Assembly (NCBI GenBank): GCA_946404865.1 | Contig: CAMJFC010000001.1 | Location: forward strand, 1-64,000 | Reading direction: 5' to 3' | Length of the DNA stretch: 64,000 bases | Source: an uncultured Prevotellaceae bacterium | GTDB lineage: Bacteria > Bacteroidota > Bacteroidia > Bacteroidales > Bacteroidaceae | Part shown: in pieces, positions 24,721 to 33,252 of the stretch | How positions within the stretch are numbered: the stretch's first letter is position 1 | Layout: each line of letters begins with the position of its first letter | Made by a program: the position numbers and the translations under genes | The notes under the pieces: generated by a model | Told to the model about the DNA's origin: nothing | Databases searched by the model: none | The model's input: the letters and a program-made list of their open reading frames with translations, nothing else

Positions 24721-26976
24721 TTACTTCAGCACAATCGTTGCTGTTGTCAATCCCTTGGATGTGACGGTCAGGGTTGATTTCCCTTGCTTGCCGTTGTTGC
24801 GGATGACGGCGAGGGCCCGTCCATGCCAGGCATGATGCTGACGGTCGAAATAAGGGTCTTCGTCTCTGACGTCCGCGTTGCCCACGGCGAGCAATGTGGC
24901 ACTGCCACTGGCCGTGACTGTCAGCTCGGGATTGGCGCCGGGTACCACACGTCCTTCGCTGTCAACCACTTCGATGGTGATGAAAGCGAGCGACTGTCCG
25001 TCGGCCTTCAGGTGGGTGCGGTCGGCTGTCAGTCGGATGCTGGCAGGCGCACCGGCGGTAGTGATGTCATAGTGCTGGCCCTCGGCCTCGGCCCGGAGCG
25101 TGCCAGGTTGATAGGGCAGTGTGAAGGTCGCTTTCATCTCTTTTGTGGGTTGTTCGCCCACCAATTGTCCGTTGAGGAAGAGACGGACATTGGGCTGTTG
25201 GCTATAGACCTCCACCTCGATGGGTTTTCCTTCCCACCCAGGCCATGTCCAACTCTCTTCCGTGGGCCAGGTGCCCCACATCGTCGTCTTCACGGTTCCT
25301 CGATAAGTGTCGGGTTCGCGAACAGCCATATAAAGGTTGCCGCCGTTCCAAAGCATGGAGCGGTAGTGGCTGATGGGTTTACGCTGTCCGGTCAGATCCA
25401 CGTCGCCGCAATAGGCGGCGTGCCAGGGGTAGAGGGGACGTTCCCACGATTCGCCCGGCACATCGCCTTCGTAATACCAACGTCCGATGCCCGACTCTCC
25501 CAGGTAGTCAAGTCCGGTCCACACAAAATCACCGAGGATGTAGGTGTGGTCCATCGTCTGACGGTAGTTGCGCCAAGCATCGCGCGGAAAACTCTCCGTC
25601 TGCATCATCACCCGTTCCGGCACACGCTCATGGTCGCTCTCAGCCTTGAAAATCATATAGTTATACCCCATAATGTCGTGCTCGGCAGCCAAGGGGTCGT
25701 AGATGTCCCAGTCGCTGTCCCATGCGGCAAATGCCGAGGTGACGGGTCGGTGCTGTGGGTCGATGGCACGGATGCGCTCGGCCAACTGGTGGGCGGTCTT
25801 CACCACCTCGATTTTCTTTCGTTCGATGACCTCGTTGCCAATGCTCCAACAGAAGATGCTGGGATGCAGACGGTCGCGCAGCACCATCGCATCGATGTCT
25901 TTCTGCCACCATTGGTCAATCAACGTGTGATAGTCGTAGTCGTTCTTCTTCTCGCGCCAACCGTCGAACGCCTCGTCGATGACCAGCAATCCCACTTGGT
26001 CGCACGCCCGGAGAAAAGCTTCGGAAGGTGGGTTGTGCGATGTGCGAACGGCATTGAACCCGGCCTCTTTCATCAACCGGGCTTTGCGGTATTCGGCATC
26101 ATCGTAGGCAGCGGCACCGAGGATGCCATTGTCGTGGTGCAGACAGGCTCCGTTCAGTTTAAGTGGCTTGCCGTTGAGCCGCAAACCATGCTCAGCGTCA
26201 TATTCAATGGTGCGTATGCCATAGCTCACGGTCAACCGGTCTGCTCCAGGCACTTCGAGGTCGGCCTCATAGAGATACGGGTCGTCGGGTGACCATAGTC
26301 TTGGGTTGTCCACTACGATGGTGCGTGTCAGGGGCGAGGTGGTTCCGTCTTCGTGTATCACTGTCGCGCTGAGTTCCACATGGTGGATGTCGGGCGTGGT
26401 CACCTGCACGCTCCAGTCGTCGATGTAGGTTTTGTTGGTCGTCACGAACCACACGTTACGGTAGATGCCCGAGCCGGAGTACCAACGGCAGTTCTTTTGT
26501 TGTGAGTTATCGACGCTCACCACAATCTCATTGTTTCCTAATGTCAGATAGGGCGTGGCATCCACCCAGAACGAGGAGTAGCCGTAGGGCCAGCCTCCAG
26601 CCTCATGGCCGTTGATATATACTTTTGAGTTCATATACACGCCCTCGAAATACAAACGCATTTTCTTCCCTGCGTAGTTCTTGTCCAATGTCAGCGTGCG
26701 CCGGTACCATCCCTTTCCTGTGGGCAGGTAAGCCCCGTCGTTGCCTGCCGGGGTGTTAGCGTCGAAACGTTGTTCGATGCTCCAATCGTGCGGAAGCGTG
26801 ACGGCACGGCTTTTCGTGAAGTCGCTGTCGTTGAGTACAAACTGCCATTGGTCGTTCAGCAGTTGTTTGCGCTGAATGGTTGTTGATTTGGCCGACAACC
26901 CCGTTGCTGTCATCATCAGCAACAGGAGAACCAACAGTCCTTTACATTTGAAATCAGTGTTTGCTTTTGCCTTCAT
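24721..26976 (-). CDS. Glycoside hydrolase family 2 (beta-galactosidase-like)
   Basis: A 751-residue secreted or periplasmic glycosidase with a hydrophobic signal segment at residues 13-29. The sugar-binding domain (about 35-180) carries LPHDWSIEQRF and GSGIYRNVWF. The TIM barrel has the acid/base glutamate in CWSIGNEVIE, and MMQTESFPRD probably holds the nucleophile glutamate. GDFVWTGLDYLGESGIG is typical of the GH2 group with C-terminal DUF4982 and invasin-like Ig domains, which are visible after residue 560. Substrate choice among beta-galactosides and beta-glucuronides cannot be fixed by eye. Confidence 0.9.
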   Translation of the reverse strand: MKAKANTDFKCKGLLVLLLLMMTATGLSAKSTTIQRKQLLNDQWQFVLNDSDFTKSRAVTLPHDWSIEQRFDANTPAGNDGAYLPTGKGWYRRTLTLDKNYAGKKMRLYFEGVYMNSKVYINGHEAGGWPYGYSSFWVDATPYLTLGNNEIVVSVDNSQQKNCRWYSGSGIYRNVWFVTTNKTYIDDWSVQVTTPDIHHVELSATVIHEDGTTSPLTRTIVVDNPRLWSPDDPYLYEADLEVPGADRLTVSYGIRTIEYDAEHGLRLNGKPLKLNGACLHHDNGILGAAAYDDAEYRKARLMKEAGFNAVRTSHNPPSEAFLRACDQVGLLVIDEAFDGWREKKNDYDYHTLIDQWWQKDIDAMVLRDRLHPSIFCWSIGNEVIERKKIEVVKTAHQLAERIRAIDPQHRPVTSAFAAWDSDWDIYDPLAAEHDIMGYNYMIFKAESDHERVPERVMMQTESFPRDAWRNYRQTMDHTYILGDFVWTGLDYLGESGIGRWYYEGDVPGESWERPLYPWHAAYCGDVDLTGQRKPISHYRSMLWNGGNLYMAVREPDTYRGTVKTTMWGTWPTEESWTWPGWEGKPIEVEVYSQQPNVRLFLNGQLVGEQPTKEMKATFTLPYQPGTLRAEAEGQHYDITTAGAPASIRLTADRTHLKADGQSLAFITIEVVDSEGRVVPGANPELTVTASGSATLLAVGNADVRDEDPYFDRQHHAWHGRALAVIRNNGKQGKSTLTVTSKGLTTATIVLK

Positions 26977-27060
26977 ATCGCATAATGTTAGTTACTCATG
27001 TTTCGCATCTTCTCAAATTCTTGGAATTTAAGTAGTTCAAGTAGTTTTCGCTTCGCTTAG

Positions 27061-27180
27061 GAAGTTAAAGGACATTACTATCCCCCCTTCTTGTATACAT
27101 CAAAGAGCAGCAATACTTTGACTAATGTCCTTTAACTTCTTTAACTTCCTTAACTTCTTTAATTTCCGAAAGTTGAGTTA
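27061..27180. repeat. Composite repeat with 17-bp inverted arms, copy A
   Basis: GAAGTTAAAGGACATTA (27061-27077) is exactly inverted at 27123-27139. Between them lies a segment that translates as PLLVYIKEQQYFD followed by TAA, identical in protein to the end of the glycosyltransferase at 51.4 kb. TTTAACTTC-type units and AAAGTTGAG follow. Copies B (29.4 kb) and C (51.4 kb) share the right half. Confidence 0.85.
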
Positions 27181-27199
27181 GTTAGATTCTTCTTGGATG

Positions 27200-27207
27200 C
27201 AAAAGTA
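27200..27207 (-). promoter_or_regulatory. -7 box TACTTTTG, probably for GH2
   Basis: An exact match on the minus strand 224 bp before the GH2 ATG. The transcript leader would contain repeat copy A, including its inverted arms. Confidence 0.5.
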
Positions 27208-27260
27208 ATGTTTTTTCCGTAATTATTAGTGCTATTGGTTGATAATTCGCAGATTTTATC

Positions 27261-27268
27261 TAAATTTG
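27261..27268 (+). promoter_or_regulatory. -7 box TAAATTTG of the TonB receptor
   Basis: An exact TAnnTTTG match 40 bp before the ATG at 27309. Confidence 0.7.
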
Positions 27269-27308
27269 CACCCGAATTTCGAAACACGCATTCTTTTTTC
27301 ATCACAAC

Positions 27309-29411
27309 ATGTACCAACCACAATTCAACAGGCGCCGTCCTATCCTTTTCAAGCATTTCATCAGAAAAGGATATGCCCTCTTTGCCTGTCTGGGTCGTGA
27401 GGTCATCATCGGCGTGCTCAGTGTGGCTACACTGCAGTCGGCATCGGCTGCCGCCACCGATGTGAAGAGCACCGACGAGGAACGCTCCGACACGACACTG
27501 ACAGGAAGGGTGCAGGAACTCGACGAGGTCGAGGTCACCGGCACGAGCGCACCGCTTGCCTTGGAGCAAGCGGCGAGAATGGTCACTGTGCTGAGCCGCG
27601 ACGAGATTCAGTCGGCGCCAGTGCAAAGTATCAACGACTTATTGAAGTACGCTGTAGGCGTGGATGTGCGGCAGCGAGGTCCCATAGGGGCACAGACCGA
27701 CATCAGCATCCGTGGCGGAACGAGCGAGCAAATCGCCATCCTGCTCAACGGCATTAGCATCTGTGACCCGCAGACCGGGCACAATGCGTTTGACCTGCCC
27801 GTGCAACTGAGCGAGGTGGAGCGCATCGAAGTGCTCGAAGGGCCTGCCGGGCGTGTCTATGGCACGTCATCACTGGTGGGGGCGGTCAATATCGTCACCC
27901 GACCGGCACGGCGCAAAAACCCATCTGCGGGTGAGGAGGACGCCACGCATGCCAGCGGCAGTGTGCGCGTCGAGGGCGGAGGCTTCGGCTATCTGTCGGT
28001 GGGCGGCAGGGTGAATGTCGCCCGTGGGGTCTGGAACAACCAAGTGAGCGGCAGCTATACCCGCAGCGATGGTTATCTGCGCTCGGCAGCCGGGCGGCTC
28101 AACAGCGATTACGAAGGTGGAAAGGCGTTTTATCAGGGCCTGTATGATGATGCGTCGGTACGCTTGCAGTGGCATGCCGGACTGAGCACAAAAGGGTTCG
28201 GCTCGAACACATTCTACAGCGCGAAGTTCGACGAGCAGTATGAGCGCACAACTAAACTCTATACGGCCATTCAGGGCGAGAACAAACATGGATGGCTCCA
28301 TTTCCATCCGTCGGTGTATTGGAACAGAAGTCTCGACCGTTTTGAACTGATACGCGGCTCGGAAGAGAAAGTGCCCTATAATTATCACCGTACGGATGTG
28401 TTCGGCATCCATCTCAACAGTTATTTCGACTGGGTGTTGGGGCGTACTGCCATCGGCGCGGAGTTTCGCAATGAAGATATCATCAGTGGCAACCTCGGCG
28501 AACCGCTGCAGCAACCCAAACACATCCATGGTACCAACCGCGACTATCAGTACGGACTCAACCGCTCCAACCTCAGTTTCCATCTGGAACATAATGTGCT
28601 GCTGCAACGGTTCACTCTCTCCGCTGGTTTCGTGGCGGTGAAGAACACGTGGAACGGCATGCCGTTCACATTCTATCCCGGCGTGGATATGAGTTACCGC
28701 ATCGGCGACCATTGGAAACTGTATGCTTCGTACAACTCTTCGCTCCGGATGCCGTCGTTCACCGAACTCTACTACAGCGTGGGCGGGCATAAGGCCGATA
28801 AATACCTCAAACCCGAGGAGATGCGAGCCGTGGAGGGCGGTTTGAAATACTCCTCGGCAGGTGTGGCGGCTTCGGCCAGTGTCTTCCACCACCATCTGCG
28901 TAATATGATTGACTGGGTGCTCGACCCCACGGTTGCTGAACCCGTGTGGGAGAGTGTGAACCGCACCAAGGTCAACACGCTCGGTTTTGAGGTCAGTGCC
29001 GCACTCGATTTCCGTCAGTTGCTGCCCGGGCAGCAGGTGCTCAAACAATTCCAAATGGCCTATTGCTATATCGATGAGGATAAACCCGCTGTAGGCGGCA
29101 TGCAGACCCAGTCGAAACTGGAATATTTGCGACACAAACTGACAGCCTCGTTGCAGACGCATCTCTTTGCCATGCTCGATCTCGATGTGAAATATCGGAT
29201 GCAGGAGCGTACCGGCACCTACACCACTACCGAGGGCGAAGTGCGGCCCTATCAAGCCTATGGCATCTTCGACGCCCGTCTGGCATGGAATGCGCCGGGC
29301 TACACGGTCTATGTCGAGGCCAACAACCTCTTCGACCGCTCATGGATGGATTATGGTAATGTGCCACAACCCGGACTGTGGGTGATGGTGGGAGTGAACA
29401 TTAACATTTGA
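27309..29411 (+). CDS. TonB-dependent receptor, BtuB-like
   Basis: A 700-residue outer-membrane active transporter. After an N-terminal export segment (about 1-50), residues 66-200 form the plug: VQELDEVEVTGTSAPL is the TonB box region, followed by INDLLKYAVGVDVRQRG, DISIRGGTSEQIAILLNGI and VERIEVLEGPAGRVYGTSSL. The rest is a 22-strand-type barrel ending in the aromatic strand QPGLWVMVGVNINI. There is no SusC-type carboxypeptidase-like N-domain or SusD partner, so cobamide or metal chelate uptake is more likely than glycan import. No riboswitch is visible in the short leader. Confidence 0.88.
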   Translation: MYQPQFNRRRPILFKHFIRKGYALFACLGREVIIGVLSVATLQSASAAATDVKSTDEERSDTTLTGRVQELDEVEVTGTSAPLALEQAARMVTVLSRDEIQSAPVQSINDLLKYAVGVDVRQRGPIGAQTDISIRGGTSEQIAILLNGISICDPQTGHNAFDLPVQLSEVERIEVLEGPAGRVYGTSSLVGAVNIVTRPARRKNPSAGEEDATHASGSVRVEGGGFGYLSVGGRVNVARGVWNNQVSGSYTRSDGYLRSAAGRLNSDYEGGKAFYQGLYDDASVRLQWHAGLSTKGFGSNTFYSAKFDEQYERTTKLYTAIQGENKHGWLHFHPSVYWNRSLDRFELIRGSEEKVPYNYHRTDVFGIHLNSYFDWVLGRTAIGAEFRNEDIISGNLGEPLQQPKHIHGTNRDYQYGLNRSNLSFHLEHNVLLQRFTLSAGFVAVKNTWNGMPFTFYPGVDMSYRIGDHWKLYASYNSSLRMPSFTELYYSVGGHKADKYLKPEEMRAVEGGLKYSSAGVAASASVFHHHLRNMIDWVLDPTVAEPVWESVNRTKVNTLGFEVSAALDFRQLLPGQQVLKQFQMAYCYIDEDKPAVGGMQTQSKLEYLRHKLTASLQTHLFAMLDLDVKYRMQERTGTYTTTEGEVRPYQAYGIFDARLAWNAPGYTVYVEANNLFDRSWMDYGNVPQPGLWVMVGVNINI

Positions 29412-29416
29412 ATAAA

Positions 29417-29487
29417 GCAACAATACGTTGACTAATGTCCTTTAACTTCTTTAACTTCCTTAACTTCTTTAACTTCCGAAAGTTGAA
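29417..29487. repeat. Composite repeat, copy B
   Basis: Begins 6 bp after the TonB receptor stop: AGCAACAATACGTTGACTAA, then the same TTTAACTTC-type units and CCGAAAGTTGA as copy A. It lacks the left inverted arm and the PLLVYIKE segment. Confidence 0.85.
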
Positions 29488-29571
29488 AATATTTATACTG
29501 GCAAAATGGGACTTTCGCTGAATGAACACATTTTTCCGTTGAATTATTTTTACGATTCGGGAAATCTTCCT

Positions 29572-29579
29572 TATCTTTG
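29572..29579 (+). promoter_or_regulatory. -7 box TATCTTTG of the DUF4890 gene
   Basis: An exact TAnnTTTG match 52 bp before the ATG at 29632. Confidence 0.75.
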
Positions 29580-29631
29580 CACACAGAAAGGATTTCACTC
29601 CTCTTTTAACTATTAACTTAATAAATAAATT

Positions 29632-30195
29632 ATGAAGAAGATTGTAATGATTTTAGCAATGGCGGCAACCGTGACTTTCGGTTATGCCCAGGATGACAAA
29701 AAGTGTTGTGAAAACTGCGATAAACAGCAACCGCCCACTACAGAGCAGATGACGCAAAAAATGGCAGAGCAATTGGGACTGAACGACAAACAGACGCAGC
29801 AATTGCAAGCACTGAATGCTGAATACGCTGATGTGCTTGAAGGTGCGCGCAGACATGGCGGTCCCGGGCCGCAGATGCGTCGTGGACCTCGTCGCGGACA
29901 TGGAGAGCCGGGACAACACGGATTACAGCAACCGCAACAGTTTGAAAAACAGGACGGTCAAGCCTTAGACCGGCGTCCACCGATGAGAATCCAAAGGATT
30001 GAAAATGGTGAGAATAGAAAGGAAAAGATGGAGCAGGTGAAAGCCCGCCGCGCTGAGTATGAGCAGAAGGTGCAGCAGATTCTGACCAAAGAGCAGTATG
30101 AGAAAATGCAGCAGATGCGTCCGCAACACGGTATGAGGGGCGCTAAGGCTCCCATGGAGCGCCAAGACAGAAAGATGATGAAGAAATCGGAATAA
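29632..30195 (+). CDS. Periplasmic DUF4890 / Spy-like protein
   Basis: A 187-residue exported protein with signal peptide MKKIVMILAMAATVTFGYA and a CCENC cysteine cluster just after it. Helical, Gln- and Lys-rich segments flank a flexible Arg/Gly/His/Pro-rich middle (about 75-125). TTEQMTQKMAEQLGLNDKQ followed by a later KVQQILTKEQYEKMQ is the LTxxQ-type arrangement of Spy/CpxP and DUF4890 proteins, which act as periplasmic chaperones or stress sensors in other phyla. The role here is inferred. The unit is monocistronic, with its own promoter and terminator. Confidence 0.8.
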   Translation: MKKIVMILAMAATVTFGYAQDDKKCCENCDKQQPPTTEQMTQKMAEQLGLNDKQTQQLQALNAEYADVLEGARRHGGPGPQMRRGPRRGHGEPGQHGLQQPQQFEKQDGQALDRRPPMRIQRIENGENRKEKMEQVKARRAEYEQKVQQILTKEQYEKMQQMRPQHGMRGAKAPMERQDRKMMKKSE

Positions 30196-30238
30196 TCTGT
30201 TGGGTTCAATCTCCGAAAATACAGCATATTTACGATTT

Positions 30239-30267
30239 AGGGCGGTCATTCGACCGCCCTTTTTTTA
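30239..30267 (+). terminator. Intrinsic terminator of the DUF4890 gene
   Basis: AGGGCGGTC-ATTC-GACCGCCCT followed by TTTTTTT, a textbook hairpin and T-run. Confidence 0.95.
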
Positions 30268-30325
30268 TGATTCTTGAATTTCATGTAGCGTTGCAGACAG
30301 AGATTTGTTGCCATGCAGACAGGGG

Positions 30326-32992
30326 TTATTCTTCAACAGTCACCAGTTTCACGGTGGAGCGGAGACCGCTCGGCATGGATGCCCACTGCTCATAGGTGGT
30401 GTGGTGGTATTCCAAGTCAACGATGTTGAGGTCCTTGAACCGACGCCAAGGGTAACCGATGCGGTCAAGGTGGGCGATACGGTTGGCGGGTAGGTTGGTC
30501 ACTTCGATGCGTATCTCGTTGATTCCCTTTCGCAAACAGCTGCCGCAGTCGAGCGAGAAAGGCACAGCCCAAGCACACCCAATGAAGGTGCCGTTGATAT
30601 ACACCCGTGCGCTCTCACGCACATCACCGAGTTCGATGCGCCAATGTTGTCGGGCCTCTTTGCCCGATAGGCGGAACGTGGTGGTATAGACTCCCGTGCC
30701 CATCGTCACCCGCGCGGAGTCGTCATCTAATGTCTCCCACGTCTGTAAACGGTCGAGATGGAATGTGCGGTTCACCTCTGGCGCCGATTCGATGAAATGG
30801 AGTGTCCACGGCAGGTCGGTCAGATTTTTTTCTGACATGGTGAAAGCGTCCTTCCTCGCCTTTTTGGCCGAGGTCTTTTTCCTTACGTTGGCTTGGTGCA
30901 GACAATGGGGGTAGGGCATGGGCCTTATGCCGTTCCGCGTCTTCAGGATGCGCGACTCGCCCGACCGCAGATTGATGCGGAGTCCGTCATCGTCCAGTTT
31001 TGCCGTGTACGACTTATCGGTCATCGGGTCATACCATTCGGCTGTCCCGTCGCTGACCGCTAATGGCACCACCGCGTCGATGTCATTGGGCGTGAGGTTG
31101 GCCATGAAGTAGTAGTGACCACCATCGAAGGCACGCCGAATGGCACGTAGGTGCAACTGCGACCGCATGGCTTCGGCCTTGGCGGCAAGACTCATTTTGG
31201 TGGCATCTACACCACGGATGATGGCGGCGCCCTGCTGTCGCAAACTGTCGAGGTGAGCCTGCAGGGCGTCGGGCAACCGTCCGCTGCCGGGGATGATGAG
31301 GGCGTGGTAGCGGGTGCCGGCGGCGGTCTGCAGCATACCGTCAGCATAGGTGGTGCCGAGCAACAGACGGTCGCTGATATAATCGCAGTCGTAGCCCAAA
31401 CTGTCTATCTGTAGGATGGTGCGGATGAAGTCGGGCGCTTTTTGCGCCATGGTGTGGATGTCGAACTGCATGAGCAACCCTTTCTCGCCCTCTTCCAACC
31501 GCTGGCGCCACATGTCGCGCACGGGCAAATAGACGAGAAAATCGTTGTCGGGCCGTCCCGATTGCAGATAGTGCTGGCACCGGTCGATATAGGCTGTCAG
31601 AAAGTCGGCATCGTGCCAGATGCTGTTGGTGGGACTCATGTCGATGGAGGCGTAGAATTTCCATCCGGGCCAAGGCGCGTCCTTCGGCGAATAGGCGGTG
31701 CCGTGGAAGAAGACATGATTGACTCCGCAGGTAAACATCAGGTCGAGGTCGGGCTTCATCTGTGAAAGCGAGGTGCGGAAATGCTCGGTGAGCCATGTGA
31801 AGGTCTCGCTTGAGGTGAGGGGCTTGCCGGTGACGTGAGCAGCCGACGAGGCGTATTTCAGCATCGACACATCGCTGTCGTTCTTCCGGGTCATGCCAGG
31901 GTCGGTGCGAAGTCCTTTGATGCCGAAGTCGGTCAGTCCGTAACCCTCTATCTCCGGCACATCCACCGCTGCATACACGTCGATGAGGTTGGCTGGCGAA
32001 CCGTGTGCCTGATTGCGTGTTTGCACGCCGTGGCTGTGCGACCAAGCCGTCCACTGTTCGGTGAAGTTCTCTAACAACAGGTCGGAGAGTGTCTCACGGT
32101 AGTCGCTGAGCACTTGGTTGCCGTCATCGACGAGGCCGAGCAACTCGCGCAGGTGTTCTTCTAAACGGTAGCCGCGACGACGGGCAAACTCATCCAATAG
32201 GGTGGGAGTCCAGTTGGCGTGATATACCTCGTAGCTGTCGTTGAAAAAGTTTTGTATTTTTAAGGGGTGGGGGGCATGGGGGTGTGGGCATGAGATATGA
32301 TTATGTGTAGAGTCGTTGAATTGTACATCGTGCATCGTGCATAGTGAATCAGAAAAGGCCCGGTCGAATCGGTCGAGGTAATGACGTACGGCCTGACGGT
32401 CGAAGTGGTCCATCACGTAACCCTCGCCACCGGGAGCGGCGCGTTTCACTTTTTGTCGCGTGCGACTCTCGTAAAGTTGTATCACCTGTTCATATCCATC
32501 GCCAAGTGGATAGCGGCGTTCGCACAACATCCGTGCATAGTCTTTTTCTTTGGCCGGGATGGTTTTCTTCGCAGCTGTGCCTGTGAGCACTGTATCCACC
32601 ACGAACACAGTCTTGCAAGCCGCCTCATCGATGGGCACCAGCGGTCCGCCGAAGGGCCATCCTGTGCCGAGGTTCATGTCGGTGCGGATGCCGAGCCGTT
32701 GGCCTTCTTCAATCACTGTCTGTAAGGCGTGCATCCATGCGGGTGAGAGAAACGGCAGGTCGTTCGCCTCGTTACCTTGAACACCATAGAGTGGCGTAAT
32801 CTCCACCGCACCGATGCCTTTTTCGGCATATTGCTGCAAGCACCACCGCAGGTTGTCGTCATCGACCGCCGATCCCAGCCACCACCAGCGCACGCCGGGT
32901 TTGGTGGTGCTGAATGGTCGGCCGCTCTCTGTTTGTGCCATGCTCAGCCAACAACTACAAGTTGCAATGATCAAGAATAGTATTTTTTTCAT
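30326..32992 (-). CDS. GH106-type alpha-L-rhamnosidase
   Basis: An 888-residue exported enzyme (signal peptide MKKILFLIIATCSCWLSMA). The N-terminal barrel has GVRWWWLGSAVDDDNL, GIGAVEITPLYGV and MNLGTGWPFGGP, diagnostic of PF17132. LTSSETFTWL and HVFFHGTAYSP follow, and a jelly-roll C-terminus with RVYINGTFIGCAWAVPFSL ends the protein. Members remove terminal alpha-L-rhamnose, for example from rhamnogalacturonan. Between FDRAFSD and FFNDSYEVY, about residues 217-244 are His/Pro/Cys-rich and match no family segment; the DNA there looks like intergenic repeat. The enzyme fits with the adjacent pectinesterase. Confidence 0.85.
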   Translation of the reverse strand: MKKILFLIIATCSCWLSMAQTESGRPFSTTKPGVRWWWLGSAVDDDNLRWCLQQYAEKGIGAVEITPLYGVQGNEANDLPFLSPAWMHALQTVIEEGQRLGIRTDMNLGTGWPFGGPLVPIDEAACKTVFVVDTVLTGTAAKKTIPAKEKDYARMLCERRYPLGDGYEQVIQLYESRTRQKVKRAAPGGEGYVMDHFDRQAVRHYLDRFDRAFSDSLCTMHDVQFNDSTHNHISCPHPHAPHPLKIQNFFNDSYEVYHANWTPTLLDEFARRRGYRLEEHLRELLGLVDDGNQVLSDYRETLSDLLLENFTEQWTAWSHSHGVQTRNQAHGSPANLIDVYAAVDVPEIEGYGLTDFGIKGLRTDPGMTRKNDSDVSMLKYASSAAHVTGKPLTSSETFTWLTEHFRTSLSQMKPDLDLMFTCGVNHVFFHGTAYSPKDAPWPGWKFYASIDMSPTNSIWHDADFLTAYIDRCQHYLQSGRPDNDFLVYLPVRDMWRQRLEEGEKGLLMQFDIHTMAQKAPDFIRTILQIDSLGYDCDYISDRLLLGTTYADGMLQTAAGTRYHALIIPGSGRLPDALQAHLDSLRQQGAAIIRGVDATKMSLAAKAEAMRSQLHLRAIRRAFDGGHYYFMANLTPNDIDAVVPLAVSDGTAEWYDPMTDKSYTAKLDDDGLRINLRSGESRILKTRNGIRPMPYPHCLHQANVRKKTSAKKARKDAFTMSEKNLTDLPWTLHFIESAPEVNRTFHLDRLQTWETLDDDSARVTMGTGVYTTTFRLSGKEARQHWRIELGDVRESARVYINGTFIGCAWAVPFSLDCGSCLRKGINEIRIEVTNLPANRIAHLDRIGYPWRRFKDLNIVDLEYHHTTYEQWASMPSGLRSTVKLVTVEE
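32256..32345. repeat. Repeat-like block inside the GH106 gene
   Basis: GGGGTGGGGGGCATGGGGG at the left and CATCGTGCATCGTGCATAG at the right are low-complexity sequences of intergenic type, lying in frame within the coding region. Confidence 0.6.
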
Positions 32993-33181
32993 GATGAGTG
33001 TTGAATATTATCATAACGGAATGTGATGTTGTTTATTTTGATGTCATGAAGATTCTTTTGAACACAGAAATAAGGTGGAGAGTTTCGTGTCTGGGGTGGA
33101 TAAATTATCGGAAAGATATGCTTTTTTTGACATTTTATAGTAAAAAAGTGTTTAATACACAATAATATAAAAAATTATGCT

Positions 33182-33189
33182 TACCTTTG
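33182..33189 (+). promoter_or_regulatory. -7 box TACCTTTG of the pectinesterase gene
   Basis: An exact TAnnTTTG match predicting a leader of about 58 nt before ATG 33253. The 260-bp gap between the two divergent starts holds no gene; a clear box for the GH106 gene was not found. Confidence 0.75.
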
Positions 33190-33252
33190 TCGCCGATTTG
33201 TCAATCAAGCAAACTACTAATATTTATCATTATACTTAAAACAATTATTTCT

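Noticed and set aside
24784..26292. A 502-codon plus-strand open frame
   Set aside because: It is antisense to the GH2 gene, has no recognisable domain and is His/Val/Gly-rich as expected for the complement of a G+C-rich gene.
27870..29255. A 461-codon minus-strand open frame
   Set aside because: Complement of the TonB receptor barrel; composition typical of a shadow frame.
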